Program-made: the position numbers and the translations under genes
Shown here: positions 25,261-32,784 of the stretch, piece by piece
Numbering within the stretch: the first letter of the stretch is position 1
How the letters are laid out: each line of letters starts with the position of its first letter
The notes under the pieces: generated by a model
Seen by the model: only the letters and a program-made list of their open reading frames with translations
The model's database searches: none
Told to the model about the DNA's origin: nothing
From: Glycomyces tritici
GTDB lineage: Bacteria; Actinomycetota; Actinomycetes; Mycobacteriales; Micromonosporaceae
Assembly (NCBI RefSeq): GCF_030403505.1
Contig: NZ_JAUEMJ010000005.1
Location: 325,504 to 389,503 of the forward strand
DNA length: 64,000 bases
Direction: 5' to 3'

Positions 25261-26463
25261 CTAGCGGATCGCGTTGACGAGTTTCGTGTAGTCGCCGAAC
25301 GCCTCGTCGACCATGTCGGAGTCGAGGCCGTAGCGGCCGAGCGTGTACTCGTGGTTGCGGCGCATGCCGGGCCGCGCGAGCACGGCTTCGAGGTTGCCCT
25401 CCTCGCGGAAGCTCCAGTCGAGGCCGAGCCGCTTGAAGATGCGGGGGAGTTGGCCGTACGGGTCGGCCGTGAGCTGGTGGTATGACACGTCGACCATGCG
25501 CTCGGGCGGAATCCCGAGACGCGCCCGGCGGCCCTGCTCGACCATCCACGACAGCGAATCGAGCCACTCGCGGCCGATCTGGCGGGTGTCGTAGCGGCGG
25601 TTGCACAGGGCCGTCCCGGTCTCGACGAGCGAGCACCATGAGCCCATGACGGTCTGCGGGTCGCGGTGCGTCCACAGGATCTGCGCGTCGGGGAAGACCT
25701 TGAGGAGCGGGTCCAGGTTGTACAGGTGGAACGGGGACTTCAACACCCAGCGCCGCGGCCGGTCGCCGTGTTGGAGGACTTGGAGGAACTCCTTGAGGTA
25801 CTGGTAGTCCGGCACGAAATCGCGCTGCTCCAGCCACTCGCGGTAGCCGGGGAGCTTGAAGCGGGTACCCCAGTGGAGGCCGTGCGGGAGTGCGAGGACG
25901 CACTCTTCGGGAGTCTCCGCGGTGCTCGGGTGAATGGTCTCCCAGATCGGAGTGATGGCGTTGACCGCGGCGGAGATCCGCCGGGCCTTGGCGAGACGCT
26001 TCCCGCGAACCTTCGGGTCGATGTCGAACCGGTCGGCGTGGTGGAACTCCCACATCATGGGCGCGCGGTTTCCCTCTGGCGCGGCAATGACCTTGTGCGC
26101 CAGTGTGGTCGCGGTGCGAGGGAGGCCCACCACCACGATCGGCCGATCGATAGGCTCGGATTTGATCGCGGGGTTCTCGGCATGGAGCCGCCTGATGCGC
26201 AGCCGGTTCTCCATGCGCATCTGGAGCTCCGAGACCGTCCCGGCCCATCCCAGATAGGAAAGGTCGCGCACGTCCGCGAACCGGTGCAGCAGCGCCCGGT
26301 AGTCCTCGATGAAGTCGCGATCGATGTCGGCGCCGGCGCCCGCACCGACCTCGGCCTTCCCCAGCGCCTTCTCGAAGGTCGCGTCCGGGTCCCGAACGGC
26401 TCGTGCGAGGGCGGGGGCCATGGCGGTGTTCAGGGGCTTGACCCAACCGGCGACGCGGCGCAT
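25261..26463 (-). CDS. Sulfotransferase-family protein
   Basis: A 400-residue PAPS-dependent sulfotransferase-like protein. The 5'-phosphosulfate loop is VVGLPRTATT (about residues 111-120), and the 3'-phosphate region appears to be ILWTHRDPQTVMGSWCS; WVLKSPFH in between is typical of this group (Sulfotransfer_3). It would move a sulfuryl group from PAPS to an unknown acceptor. The ATG at 26463 has GGAGAGGA about 6 bases upstream. It stands alone, with no glycan or natural-product genes beside it, so the acceptor cannot be guessed. Confidence 0.87.
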   Translation of the reverse strand: MRRVAGWVKPLNTAMAPALARAVRDPDATFEKALGKAEVGAGAGADIDRDFIEDYRALLHRFADVRDLSYLGWAGTVSELQMRMENRLRIRRLHAENPAIKSEPIDRPIVVVGLPRTATTLAHKVIAAPEGNRAPMMWEFHHADRFDIDPKVRGKRLAKARRISAAVNAITPIWETIHPSTAETPEECVLALPHGLHWGTRFKLPGYREWLEQRDFVPDYQYLKEFLQVLQHGDRPRRWVLKSPFHLYNLDPLLKVFPDAQILWTHRDPQTVMGSWCSLVETGTALCNRRYDTRQIGREWLDSLSWMVEQGRRARLGIPPERMVDVSYHQLTADPYGQLPRIFKRLGLDWSFREEGNLEAVLARPGMRRNHEYTLGRYGLDSDMVDEAFGDYTKLVNAIR

Positions 26464-26694
26464 GGGGACGTCCTCTCCTCGGGCGGTGGAACGAATGCGA
26501 GCCAGTCTCTCACAGTTGTGTTAGGACACGGCTTCGGGCGGAGAGTCGAACCCGGTACCGAGCCTGGCTCCGGACGCCTTGTGCCGCTTGTCGTTTTCGC
26601 CCGTGCGAGAGGTGCCAGCGCCGCCGACCCCAATTGCCGGTCAAGCAAGGGAGGGGTGCCGCGCAGCGGCACCCCTCCCTCGTCAGTCTTGTTT

Positions 26695-26949
26695 TCAGCC
26701 CGTGGCGCTCATCAGGGCGCCGAAGTCCTTGGGGGACAGGTCGAACACCGGGGAGTCCGTGTCGAGCTTCGAGTCCCGCAGGTGGAACCCAGCGTCGTCA
26801 GTGCAGAAGGCGACCTCGACGCAGTCAGTGTTGTTGCCGCCGCCGCTGCGGGTGCCCTTGCGCCAGGCGCGGCGAACCTCGACGCAGTTGGTGTTGTTGC
26901 CGCCGCCGCTGCGGGTGCCTTTACGCCAAGCGGTAACGCCAGTCGTCAT
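26695..26949 (-). CDS. DUF397 protein with an internal 21-residue tandem duplication
   Basis: An 84-residue protein. The DUF397 core is WRKGTRSGGGNNTDCVEVAF, followed by FHLRDSKLDTDSPVF and the C-terminal FDLSPKDFGALMSA. The first part of the domain is present twice: AWRKGTRSGGGNN-NCVEV then the same motif ending DCVEV, from 63-base tandem repeats (26813-26938). The start overlaps the end of the XRE gene by 29 bases, so the pair is translationally coupled. DUF397 proteins usually pair with such XRE regulators in actinobacteria and may modulate them. The extra copy gives the protein two CVEV strands instead of one. Confidence 0.85.
   Translation of the reverse strand: MTTGVTAWRKGTRSGGGNNTNCVEVRRAWRKGTRSGGGNNTDCVEVAFCTDDAGFHLRDSKLDTDSPVFDLSPKDFGALMSATG
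26813..26938 (-). repeat. 63-base direct tandem repeat within DUF397
   Basis: Two copies at 26813-26875 and 26876-26938 differ at only a few positions. The period is a multiple of three, so the frame is preserved. The repeat sits partly in the overlap with the XRE gene. Confidence 0.85.
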
Positions 26950-27757
26950 CCTGATAGACCTCGATCCGGATCGCCTTTTTCCACAGCTTCTTGTGAATCT
27001 CATCGTAACTTGCGATGCGGGAGGGATCATCGATGAGCCAGCTTGAGTCAGTGATCTCGGTGTAGACGACAGAAGGCCCGGCCAGCTCACTCTCGCCCTC
27101 CTGGTAGATGTCAAACCCGCACATGCGAGCGGGTACCAGCTCTCGCAGGACTCGTATGGAGACACCGGACTTTCGGCCCCAGCGGCGAAGGTTTCGCATC
27201 TGCTCCTGATAGAGGTCTTCTGAAGTCTGCCGAAGTTGGATCAGAGCGGCCTCCCCGATGAGGAACCGAATCGCAGGGCGGTCGATGCGGGCTTCGATGG
27301 CCCGCTGCCGCTGCTCCTTGAACTCCCAACCTCCGTCGATCCACTGTTCGGTTGCGAGCGGCTCGGTCTGGCGGACCACGATGTAGTGGTACTCCTGGAG
27401 TTGCAGCGGACCTGGGATGAGGGTGGCGTCGAACTTGAAGATGTCGCCGTAGTACTCCTCTGCCAGTGCGATGAACAACGCATTGAAACGCATGTCGGCC
27501 TCCAGGGCTTCACCTGCCTTGCGGCTGAGCGCGACCTGCACCATGTACTGGGCCGTCTCCGCGCTCAGCCCGCAGGCTCCTGCGAGCCCCTTGATCGTCT
27601 TGGCGGGCGGGGTAGCGCGGCCCGCTTCATAGGCGCGGTAGGTGTCCGTGGAGTAGCAGACCTCCTCCGCGATTTCTCGTTGAGTCTTGTCGAGTGCGAG
27701 ACGACCTTTTCGGAGCATCATTCGTGTGAACCACGAGCCGAGTTCCGTCTGCGCCAT
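26921..27757 (-). CDS. XRE-family HTH regulator with DUF5753/Scr1-type domain
   Basis: A 278-residue regulator. An N-terminal Cro/C1 helix-turn-helix (TQREIAEEVCYSTDTYRAYE, residues about 25-45) is followed by the long C-terminal domain with FDATLIPGPLQLQEYHYIVV and SIRVLRELVPARMCGFDIYQ. This arrangement is typical of the Streptomyces Scr1/BldB-associated regulators that pair with DUF397 proteins. The ATG at 27757 has GGGGGCAGG upstream. The DUF397 gene overlaps its 3' end. The locus is divergent from a small gene of unknown type, with inverted CACAG/CTGTG words between them. Confidence 0.9.
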   Translation of the reverse strand: MAQTELGSWFTRMMLRKGRLALDKTQREIAEEVCYSTDTYRAYEAGRATPPAKTIKGLAGACGLSAETAQYMVQVALSRKAGEALEADMRFNALFIALAEEYYGDIFKFDATLIPGPLQLQEYHYIVVRQTEPLATEQWIDGGWEFKEQRQRAIEARIDRPAIRFLIGEAALIQLRQTSEDLYQEQMRNLRRWGRKSGVSIRVLRELVPARMCGFDIYQEGESELAGPSVVYTEITDSSWLIDDPSRIASYDEIHKKLWKKAIRIEVYQDDDWRYRLA

Positions 27758-28086
27758 ACCTGCCCCCAGGCGTTCGGTCCTGCATGCGAACCCTCACTAT
27801 CGCACAGTCCACATCAAATCCGATGCTGTGAGAATCGCTGTGTGAGTGGACAACCGTGAAAAATACGCGGTCGAATGCATACGGTCCGATCGTCACGGTC
27901 CCGTTGTGCCGCAGTGAGTCTCATCTTGTGACCTGCGGTTTTGTCGCCTAGATTCATGGAGGTCGGGAACCGGTCTGATCGGTTCGCGGCAAGGTGGGGA
28001 TGTCCGGGGCCGCTTTGCTCCTCCCGCTGCTGGCGGTTCCGGGCGCTCCAGTGTCGGAAATCCGATACCCAAAAGGGGGACAAGGG
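27758..28086. other. Intergenic region of 329 bases, lower GC
   Basis: Contains a well-spaced plus-strand promoter, TTGTGA (27926-27931), 17-base spacer, TAGATT (27949-27954). Near the XRE start, CGCACAG, CTGTGAGA and CTGTGTGAG (27801-27846) and GTCCAC/GTGGAC form inverted words that might bind the XRE protein. An in-frame GTG (27994) and ATG (28000) lie before the preferred start of the downstream gene. Confidence 0.45.
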
Positions 28087-28410
28087 ATGATGAATTCGCC
28101 GAGGCCAGATGGTCCTATGAATGCCGAAGGGCTTGAACGAGGTTCGTTCAGCGATGACTACCGGACCTATCGGGTTCGCGTGTCGAGCGCCGATGCACCC
28201 GACTCGTTCCAAGTCCTGACGGGGGAGGGCGATGACATCGTGCTCATCGTGTCTGGCCTCAATTCCGGTGAGCTGAAAGGAACTTGGGGTCCGTTCTGGC
28301 GTTCCTTCAAGCCCAACTGGAAGATCTGGGTGGAGGAGTCGGCCTTCCGCGCGTTCTACAGCCAGCGCCAGCCGGTCGCGGTGGCCCCCAGAATCCTGGA
28401 GGGTCTGTGA
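28087..28410 (+). CDS. Unrecognised 107-residue protein
   Basis: I do not recognise a family. The product starts MMNSPRPDGPMNAEG, is soluble, and has a compact aromatic-rich core (SFSDDYRTYRVRVSS, VLIVSGLNSGELKGTWGPFW, FYSQRQPVAV). The start is set by AAAAGGGGGA 8 bases before the ATG at 28087. An in-frame GTG (27994) or ATG (28000) would add a Leu-rich N-terminus, but the extension looks like untranslated sequence. A promoter lies at 27926-27954, giving a leader of about 125 bases. It is divergent from the XRE/DUF397 pair, so shared control is possible. Confidence 0.55.
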   Translation: MMNSPRPDGPMNAEGLERGSFSDDYRTYRVRVSSADAPDSFQVLTGEGDDIVLIVSGLNSGELKGTWGPFWRSFKPNWKIWVEESAFRAFYSQRQPVAVAPRILEGL

Positions 28411-28573
28411 AGGCTGAGGCGGCACTGGGTCAGCCCTGAACTGTCCGTCGACCTCCGTCTGACGTTCCTCTGGCTCTCCACTGGCCTATTTCTGGCCTTC
28501 TTTCCTGCCTTTGAACTTCATCCCGGTGCTCTTGGCGCGGTAGCCCCCAGGGTCGCAGCCGAGGACGCCCGAA

Positions 28574-28608
28574 GGGCCGGTCGATCCTGGTGGGGGATCG
28601 GCCGGCCC
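28574..28608 (+). terminator. Possible terminator of the 28087 gene
   Basis: GGGCCGGTCGATCC pairs with GGATCGGCCGGCCC through one G-U pair. It lies about 165 bases after the stop codon. Confidence 0.45.
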
Positions 28609-28628
28609 GTCTCGATGCGGGCATGAAA

Positions 28629-28669
28629 CGAGGGGGCTCGGACGCCATTGCGGCGTCCGAGCCCCCTCG
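28629..28669. terminator. Terminator between convergent genes
   Basis: Perfect 18-base arms (CGAGGGGGCTCGGACGCC) with a 5-base loop, 22 bases past the stop of the minus-strand PRC-barrel gene. Confidence 0.8.
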
Positions 28670-28690
28670 GCTATTGCTTGTCGCTAACCC

Positions 28691-29107
28691 TCAGCGGTGC
28701 GGGGTGCCCCGGTTCCCGTTCACCGCTCCCCAGTAGGGCAGGTAGCCGTAGTGGACGTACACGTCTTCGTACGGGCGGTCCGGCTCGGGGGTGAGTTCGG
28801 GGTCGTAGCCGGGGCCCGAGGCGACCTCTTCGCGGCCGCGGTCTATGTACACGTGGTCGTCGTCGATGCGCGTGACCGCGTCGACCGGAACGAGCACCTG
28901 CTTCTTCCCGATGCCGAGGAAGCCGCCGGAGCCGACTTCGAGGAACCGGACCTTGCGTTCGTGCTCGTCGATGAGCAGGCCGTCGACCGATCCGGTCTCG
29001 TCGCCGTCCTTGTCGATCACTTTGCGGCCGCGCACGTCTTCTGCTTCGTTGGCGACGGTGAGTTCGCTGTCGCCGAGGCGGATGAGGGTGGTCGTCTTGT
29101 CGTCCAT
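28691..29107 (-). CDS. PRC-barrel domain protein
   Basis: A 138-residue cytoplasmic protein. The PRC beta-barrel covers about residues 18-90, with DVRGRKVIDKDGDETGSVDG, LLIDEHERKVRFLEVGSGG and the closing strand VLVPVDAVTRIDDDHVYIDR. The C-terminus is a Pro/Tyr-rich tail (PEPDRPYEDVYVHYGYLPYW). PRC-barrels occur in RNA-processing factors and photosystem subunits, and short stand-alone forms in actinobacteria are linked to stress, but the role here is unknown. The ATG at 29107 has AGAGG about 11 bases upstream. Confidence 0.88.
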   Translation of the reverse strand: MDDKTTTLIRLGDSELTVANEAEDVRGRKVIDKDGDETGSVDGLLIDEHERKVRFLEVGSGGFLGIGKKQVLVPVDAVTRIDDDHVYIDRGREEVASGPGYDPELTPEPDRPYEDVYVHYGYLPYWGAVNGNRGTPHR

Positions 29108-29203
29108 GGTGGCTCATTCCTCTCTTCCACTGATGGGTTCGGGTTACCCGTTGCGGCTAGGCCGAATCCGGGCGCTGGTGGGGGGTGGTATTCCGGCCCG
29201 CTC

Positions 29204-29809
29204 TCACGAGGCCGGAGCCGGTGCCGGTTCCGGGGTCTGATCGGTGGCCGCTTGGGCGGTCCACGCCACGAGCGCGGTGCCGGCGATGAGGGAGCCGAGG
29301 ATGTCCATTGCCAGGTCGGCGATCGTGTCGCCGTAGCCGACGCCTACCTTGACGGACAGGATGACCAGGAAGAACCATTCGATGAACTCCCACACCACAC
29401 CGAGGGTGAGGCCGACCATCACGGTGAGCAGCACTGTCGTGGCGCGGCGATCGTTGCGCAGTGCGGGCAGGAGCTTGGTGTCGGCGGCGATCATCAGGCA
29501 TGTCGCGGCTGCTACGGCTCCGGTCGCCAGGCAGTGCATCACCCAGTCGGTCCAGGCGAACCGCTGATACCAGTAGGTGGTCGTGAAGAGGGTTGCGAGC
29601 GGCAGGAGCACGCAGACGGCCAGGTCGAAGGGGCTCGGAATGGGGGAGAGCTTGGGAAGCAGCAGCAGGGCGAACACCAACGCGAAGAGCCCGGCGGCGG
29701 CGACGTTGCCCGTGACCGCGGCGGCGATCGTGCCGATGAGAACGATCAGGCGAGCGAGGTCTGCGAGGAGGCCCGCGATTCTGAGGGCGATGCTGGAGTT
29801 CGTATTCAC
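29204..29809 (-). CDS. Integral membrane protein (YjdF/DUF2238-like)
   Basis: A 201-residue protein with about five to six hydrophobic helices, starting LADLARLIVLIGTIAAAVTG. The pair WEFIEWFF and GYGDTIADLAMDILGSLIAG near the C-terminus is typical of the YjdF/DUF2238 family; WVMHCLATG is a third conserved spot. The charged residues inside helices suggest binding or transport, but no function is known. The GTG at 29809 is the start. It is divergent from a TetR regulator (29998) and might be its target. Confidence 0.72.
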   Translation of the reverse strand: MNTNSSIALRIAGLLADLARLIVLIGTIAAAVTGNVAAAGLFALVFALLLLPKLSPIPSPFDLAVCVLLPLATLFTTTYWYQRFAWTDWVMHCLATGAVAAATCLMIAADTKLLPALRNDRRATTVLLTVMVGLTLGVVWEFIEWFFLVILSVKVGVGYGDTIADLAMDILGSLIAGTALVAWTAQAATDQTPEPAPAPAS

Positions 29810-29945
29810 GGAGATCGTTTACCCGGAGAGCGCCAATCGCAATCGAATACGTGATCGCACGGCGCGCGCGGCGGTGTAGACAAAGGTCACTGCCCGGGGC
29901 GACGAGCACCGGTTATGCGACGACGGCGGCGGCCGGGAAGACCGT

Positions 29946-29979
29946 GATACAGTTCTGCATCCAGATTCAAAACTGTATC
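29946..29979. promoter_or_regulatory. TetR operator dyad
   Basis: GATACAGTT (29946-29954) and AACTGTATC (29971-29979) are perfect complements with a 16-base gap. The dyad lies in the divergent region, 19 bases before the TetR start, and probably binds that protein. Confidence 0.68.
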
Positions 29980-29997
29980 TCAACGCAAGGAGGCCCG

Positions 29998-30762
29998 GTG
30001 GCGAGGCGGTTGAGTCGCGAGGAAAGCCGCGCGCAGACCAAGGAGCGTCTGCTCGATGCGGCCGAAGAGCTGTTCGTCTCGCGCGGCGTGAACGGCACCT
30101 CCGTGGAGCAGATCGCCGAACTTGCGGGCTTCAGCCGGGGCGCGTTCTACAGCAACTTCGAGGGCAGGCACGAACTGGTGCTCGCGCTCCTGGAGCGCCG
30201 GACCGAGCGCGAACTCCGCGAGGTCGCGGCGCTCGGCGAGAACGCCGCGTCGTTCGCCGAGGTCATCGAGCGGCTGCGAGAGTTCAACCGGCGCCGCGCC
30301 GAGCACCTTGAGCAGTGGTTCGCGCTGCGCATCGAACTGCTTCTCTACGCCCTGCGCAACCCCGAGGTGCGTCCCCTGCTGGCCCGGCGCGAATACATGG
30401 CGCGGCGCGCCATGGCCGGAGGCATCGCCGAGATCCTCTCCCGGTACGGGGTCGCGCCGCCGGCCGATCCGGACTTCCTCGGCCTGATCGTCCACGCCCT
30501 CGAAGACGGCCTGCTCATCCAACGCCTCATCGCTCCCGAAGGCGTTGCCCTACAAGACATTGCCCCCGAAGACGGTGCCCCCCAAGGCATCGCCTTCCAG
30601 GACATCGCCTCCGAAGGCCCTGCCGCTGAAGGCACCGCCCCCGAAGTCCTCGCCTCCAAAATCCGAGCCTCCGAACGCATCGGCGATGAAGTCGTGGTCG
30701 ACGCCTTCGAACTGCTCATCGACTCCTGGACCGCCACCGCGAAGAAGACGGAGAAGTCATGA
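29998..30762 (+). CDS. TetR-family regulator with repeat-rich C-terminal insert
   Basis: A 254-residue regulator. The HTH (about residues 15-60) contains GTSVEQIAELAGFSRGAFYS. The ligand domain follows, including QWFALRIELLLYALRNPEVR. After LIVHALEDGLLIQRL, about 50 residues form an irregular Ala-Pro-Glu repeat (QDIAPE, QDIASE, EGTAPE, EVLASK) before the final helix DAFELLIDSWTA. This insert is absent from normal TetR proteins. The GTG at 29998 has AAGGAGG 4 bases upstream. The oxidoreductase gene overlaps its stop (ATGA), so it is the likely target. Confidence 0.88.
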   Translation: MARRLSREESRAQTKERLLDAAEELFVSRGVNGTSVEQIAELAGFSRGAFYSNFEGRHELVLALLERRTERELREVAALGENAASFAEVIERLREFNRRRAEHLEQWFALRIELLLYALRNPEVRPLLARREYMARRAMAGGIAEILSRYGVAPPADPDFLGLIVHALEDGLLIQRLIAPEGVALQDIAPEDGAPQGIAFQDIASEGPAAEGTAPEVLASKIRASERIGDEVVVDAFELLIDSWTATAKKTEKS

Positions 30763-31811
30763 CCGACCCCGATCCGCAGGTCAACCGGCAGTGGATCTTG
30801 ACCTCCCGGCCCGAGGGCCTGGTCGACGAGACCTGCTTCGAACTGCGCACCTCGCCCGTGCCCGAACCCGGGCCGGGCGAAGCGCTCGTCCGCGTCGTGT
30901 GGCTCGCCGCCGAACCGACCCAGCGCGGCTGGCTCAACGACGGACCCAACTACATGAACCCCGTCGGCCTGGGCGAGGTCATGCGCTCGGGCGGGGTCGG
31001 TCAGGTCGTCGCGTCGAACCATGCCCAACTGGCCGTAGGCGACTGGGTCGCCGGGCTCGTCGGCTGGCAGGACTACGTGATCGCGGAGGCGGGCGGCCTG
31101 TTCGGCCTCAACCGCGTCCCGGACGGCATCGACCCCAAGGCCATGCTCGGCATCTTCGGCTCGACCGGGCTGACCGCGTACTTCGGCATGGTCGACATCG
31201 GGCAGGCCAAGGAGGGTGAGACCGTCTTCGTCTCGGGTGCCGCCGGGGCGACCGGATCGATCGCGGGCCAGATCGCCCGGCTCCTGGGATGCCGCGTGAT
31301 CGGCTCGGCGGGCGGGCCGGAGAAGTGCGAGTGGGTCACCGAGACGGCCGGGTTCGACGCGTGCATCGACTACCGCTCCGAAGACCTCGAATCGCGCCTG
31401 CGCGAGCTCGCGCCTGACGGTCTCGACGTCGTGTTCGACGGCGTGGGCGGGACGGTGCTGGACGCCGCGCTGGCGAACCTGGCCGAACGCGCCCGCGTGG
31501 TCGTGGTCGGCGGGATCTCCTCGGGCTACGGGCCGGGCGAGCCGCCGCCGGGGCCGCGGAACTACCTGCAGCTCGGCATCAAGCGCGCCCGCATGGAAGG
31601 CTTCATCTTCCTCGACTACCTCGAGCGGTTCCCCGAGGCGTTCGGCCGGCTCGCGCAATGGCTCGGCGGTGGTGAACTCGTCTACGCCGAGGACATCAGC
31701 GAAGGCCTCGAGCAGGCACCCGCGGTGCTCCGCGGCCTCTTCGAAGGGCGCAACCTCGGCAAGCAGCTCATCCGCATCGCCGATCCCGAGACCCTCACGG
31801 CGAGCCGCTGA
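30759..31811 (+). CDS. NADPH-dependent MDR oxidoreductase (leukotriene/prostaglandin-reductase type)
   Basis: A 350-residue zinc-independent medium-chain reductase. It has QWILTSRPEG at the N-terminus, the Rossmann motif VSGAAGATGSIAGQIARLLG, and LDVVFDGVGGTVLDAAL and RARVVVVGGISSGY, which match the CurA/YncB/prostaglandin-reductase group. It would reduce double bonds of enones with NADPH. The start overlaps the TetR stop codon, so it is in the same operon and probably induced when TetR releases its ligand-responsive operator. Confidence 0.92.
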   Translation: MTDPDPQVNRQWILTSRPEGLVDETCFELRTSPVPEPGPGEALVRVVWLAAEPTQRGWLNDGPNYMNPVGLGEVMRSGGVGQVVASNHAQLAVGDWVAGLVGWQDYVIAEAGGLFGLNRVPDGIDPKAMLGIFGSTGLTAYFGMVDIGQAKEGETVFVSGAAGATGSIAGQIARLLGCRVIGSAGGPEKCEWVTETAGFDACIDYRSEDLESRLRELAPDGLDVVFDGVGGTVLDAALANLAERARVVVVGGISSGYGPGEPPPGPRNYLQLGIKRARMEGFIFLDYLERFPEAFGRLAQWLGGGELVYAEDISEGLEQAPAVLRGLFEGRNLGKQLIRIADPETLTASR

Positions 31812-31978
31812 TTTCGAGCCACGCAACCGGCCGTACCTGCGGGAGGACGCGAGCGCCCGGCTGCGCTGCGGCGCTTCATGCGAGCCCTCGGCAGCTGACC
31901 GACCGGTGCCGACCGGGCCTGGCAGGAAGCGCGGGAATGCGATTGACGACCCGGCGGGGCCGTGGCAAGGTTCGGCCG

Positions 31979-32770
31979 ATGCGAACGGTCCCGCCTCAGA
32001 GCGTCCTCGAAGCCTTCGCCGTCACCGGAGCGCCGCGCTTGCTCGAAGGCGGGCAGGGCGAGACCTGGCAGGTCGGTGCCGTGGTGCTGAAACCGGCGGG
32101 CCTGGCAGCGGAGTCCCGGTGGCGGGCTTCGGTTCTCGATGCGCTACCCGACACCGACCGGGTGCGGATCGCCCGTCCCGTGCGCGCGGTCTCCGGCGAC
32201 TGGCTGCACGAGGGCTGGGAGGCCGCCTACCACGTAGCCGGGCGCACCGACCAGAAGCGCTGGGACGCCGCGATCGAGGCCGGTGCGGCGTTCCACGAAC
32301 TGCTCGCCGCCGTGCCGCGCCCGGACTTCCTCGACGAGCGGGACAACTGGTGGAGCCGGGCCGACCGGGTCTCTTGGGACCTGTCGGCGGTCGCGGACGA
32401 TCCGCTCCTGAGGCGACTGATGGAGGCTCGGGAGCCGGTGTCCATTGAGCAGCAGCCGGTGCAAGGCGACCTGCTCGGCAACGTCCTCTATGAACCGGGT
32501 CTGCCCCCGGCGATCATCGACTGGGCGCCCTACTGGCGTCCGACCGCTTGGTCCGCGGCGGTGGCGGTGGTCGACGCACTGTGCTGGAACGGTGCCGGTC
32601 CCGACCTGGTCGAACGCTGGGGCCATCTCGCGAACTGGCCGCAGATGCTGTTGCGGGCCTTGCTGTTCCGCATGATCACCGACTTGGAGGCCTCCGAGGG
32701 ACACGGCGGGGAGTGGCAGCCGCATCCGGCCTACGGGCCGGTCGTGACGCTCGTCCTCGGCACCCTCTGA
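31979..32770 (+). CDS. TIGR02569-type phosphotransferase-like protein
   Basis: A 263-residue protein of the actinobacterial TIGR02569 family with a reduced kinase fold. A Gly-rich EGGQGETWQVG, a VQGDLLGNVLY catalytic-loop-like motif and IIDWAPYWRPTAWSAA in place of the metal-binding loop are present. The usual HGD is QGD here, which makes phosphotransfer doubtful. The ATG at 31979 has no clear ribosome site; TTGACG at 31943 and CAAGGT about 8 bases before ATG suggest a leaderless message. It stands alone and is convergent with the hydrolase gene. Confidence 0.8.
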   Translation: MRTVPPQSVLEAFAVTGAPRLLEGGQGETWQVGAVVLKPAGLAAESRWRASVLDALPDTDRVRIARPVRAVSGDWLHEGWEAAYHVAGRTDQKRWDAAIEAGAAFHELLAAVPRPDFLDERDNWWSRADRVSWDLSAVADDPLLRRLMEAREPVSIEQQPVQGDLLGNVLYEPGLPPAIIDWAPYWRPTAWSAAVAVVDALCWNGAGPDLVERWGHLANWPQMLLRALLFRMITDLEASEGHGGEWQPHPAYGPVVTLVLGTL

Positions 32771-32784
32771 GCGAGTAAGCGCTC

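Noticed and set aside
23846..26446. A long minus-strand frame of 866 codons across the protease and sulfotransferase region
   Set aside because: It overlaps the protease antisense and the sulfotransferase out of frame. The residues lack family motifs.
25261..26463. Sulfotransferase as part of a natural-product cluster
   Set aside because: No polyketide, peptide, terpene or glycosyltransferase genes lie near it; the neighbours are a protease and an XRE/DUF397 pair.
27994..28086. Longer N-terminus with a signal peptide for the protein at 28087
   Set aside because: The Leu/Ala-rich part has no basic start, and the ribosome site for 28087 is much stronger. I keep it as a possibility only.
26464..28690. 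Toxin-antitoxin or phage-defence locus around the XRE/DUF397 pair
   Set aside because: XRE/DUF397 pairs are developmental-type regulators in actinobacteria. No nuclease, protease or NTPase motif is visible in the neighbouring 107-residue protein, so a defence claim would be unsupported.
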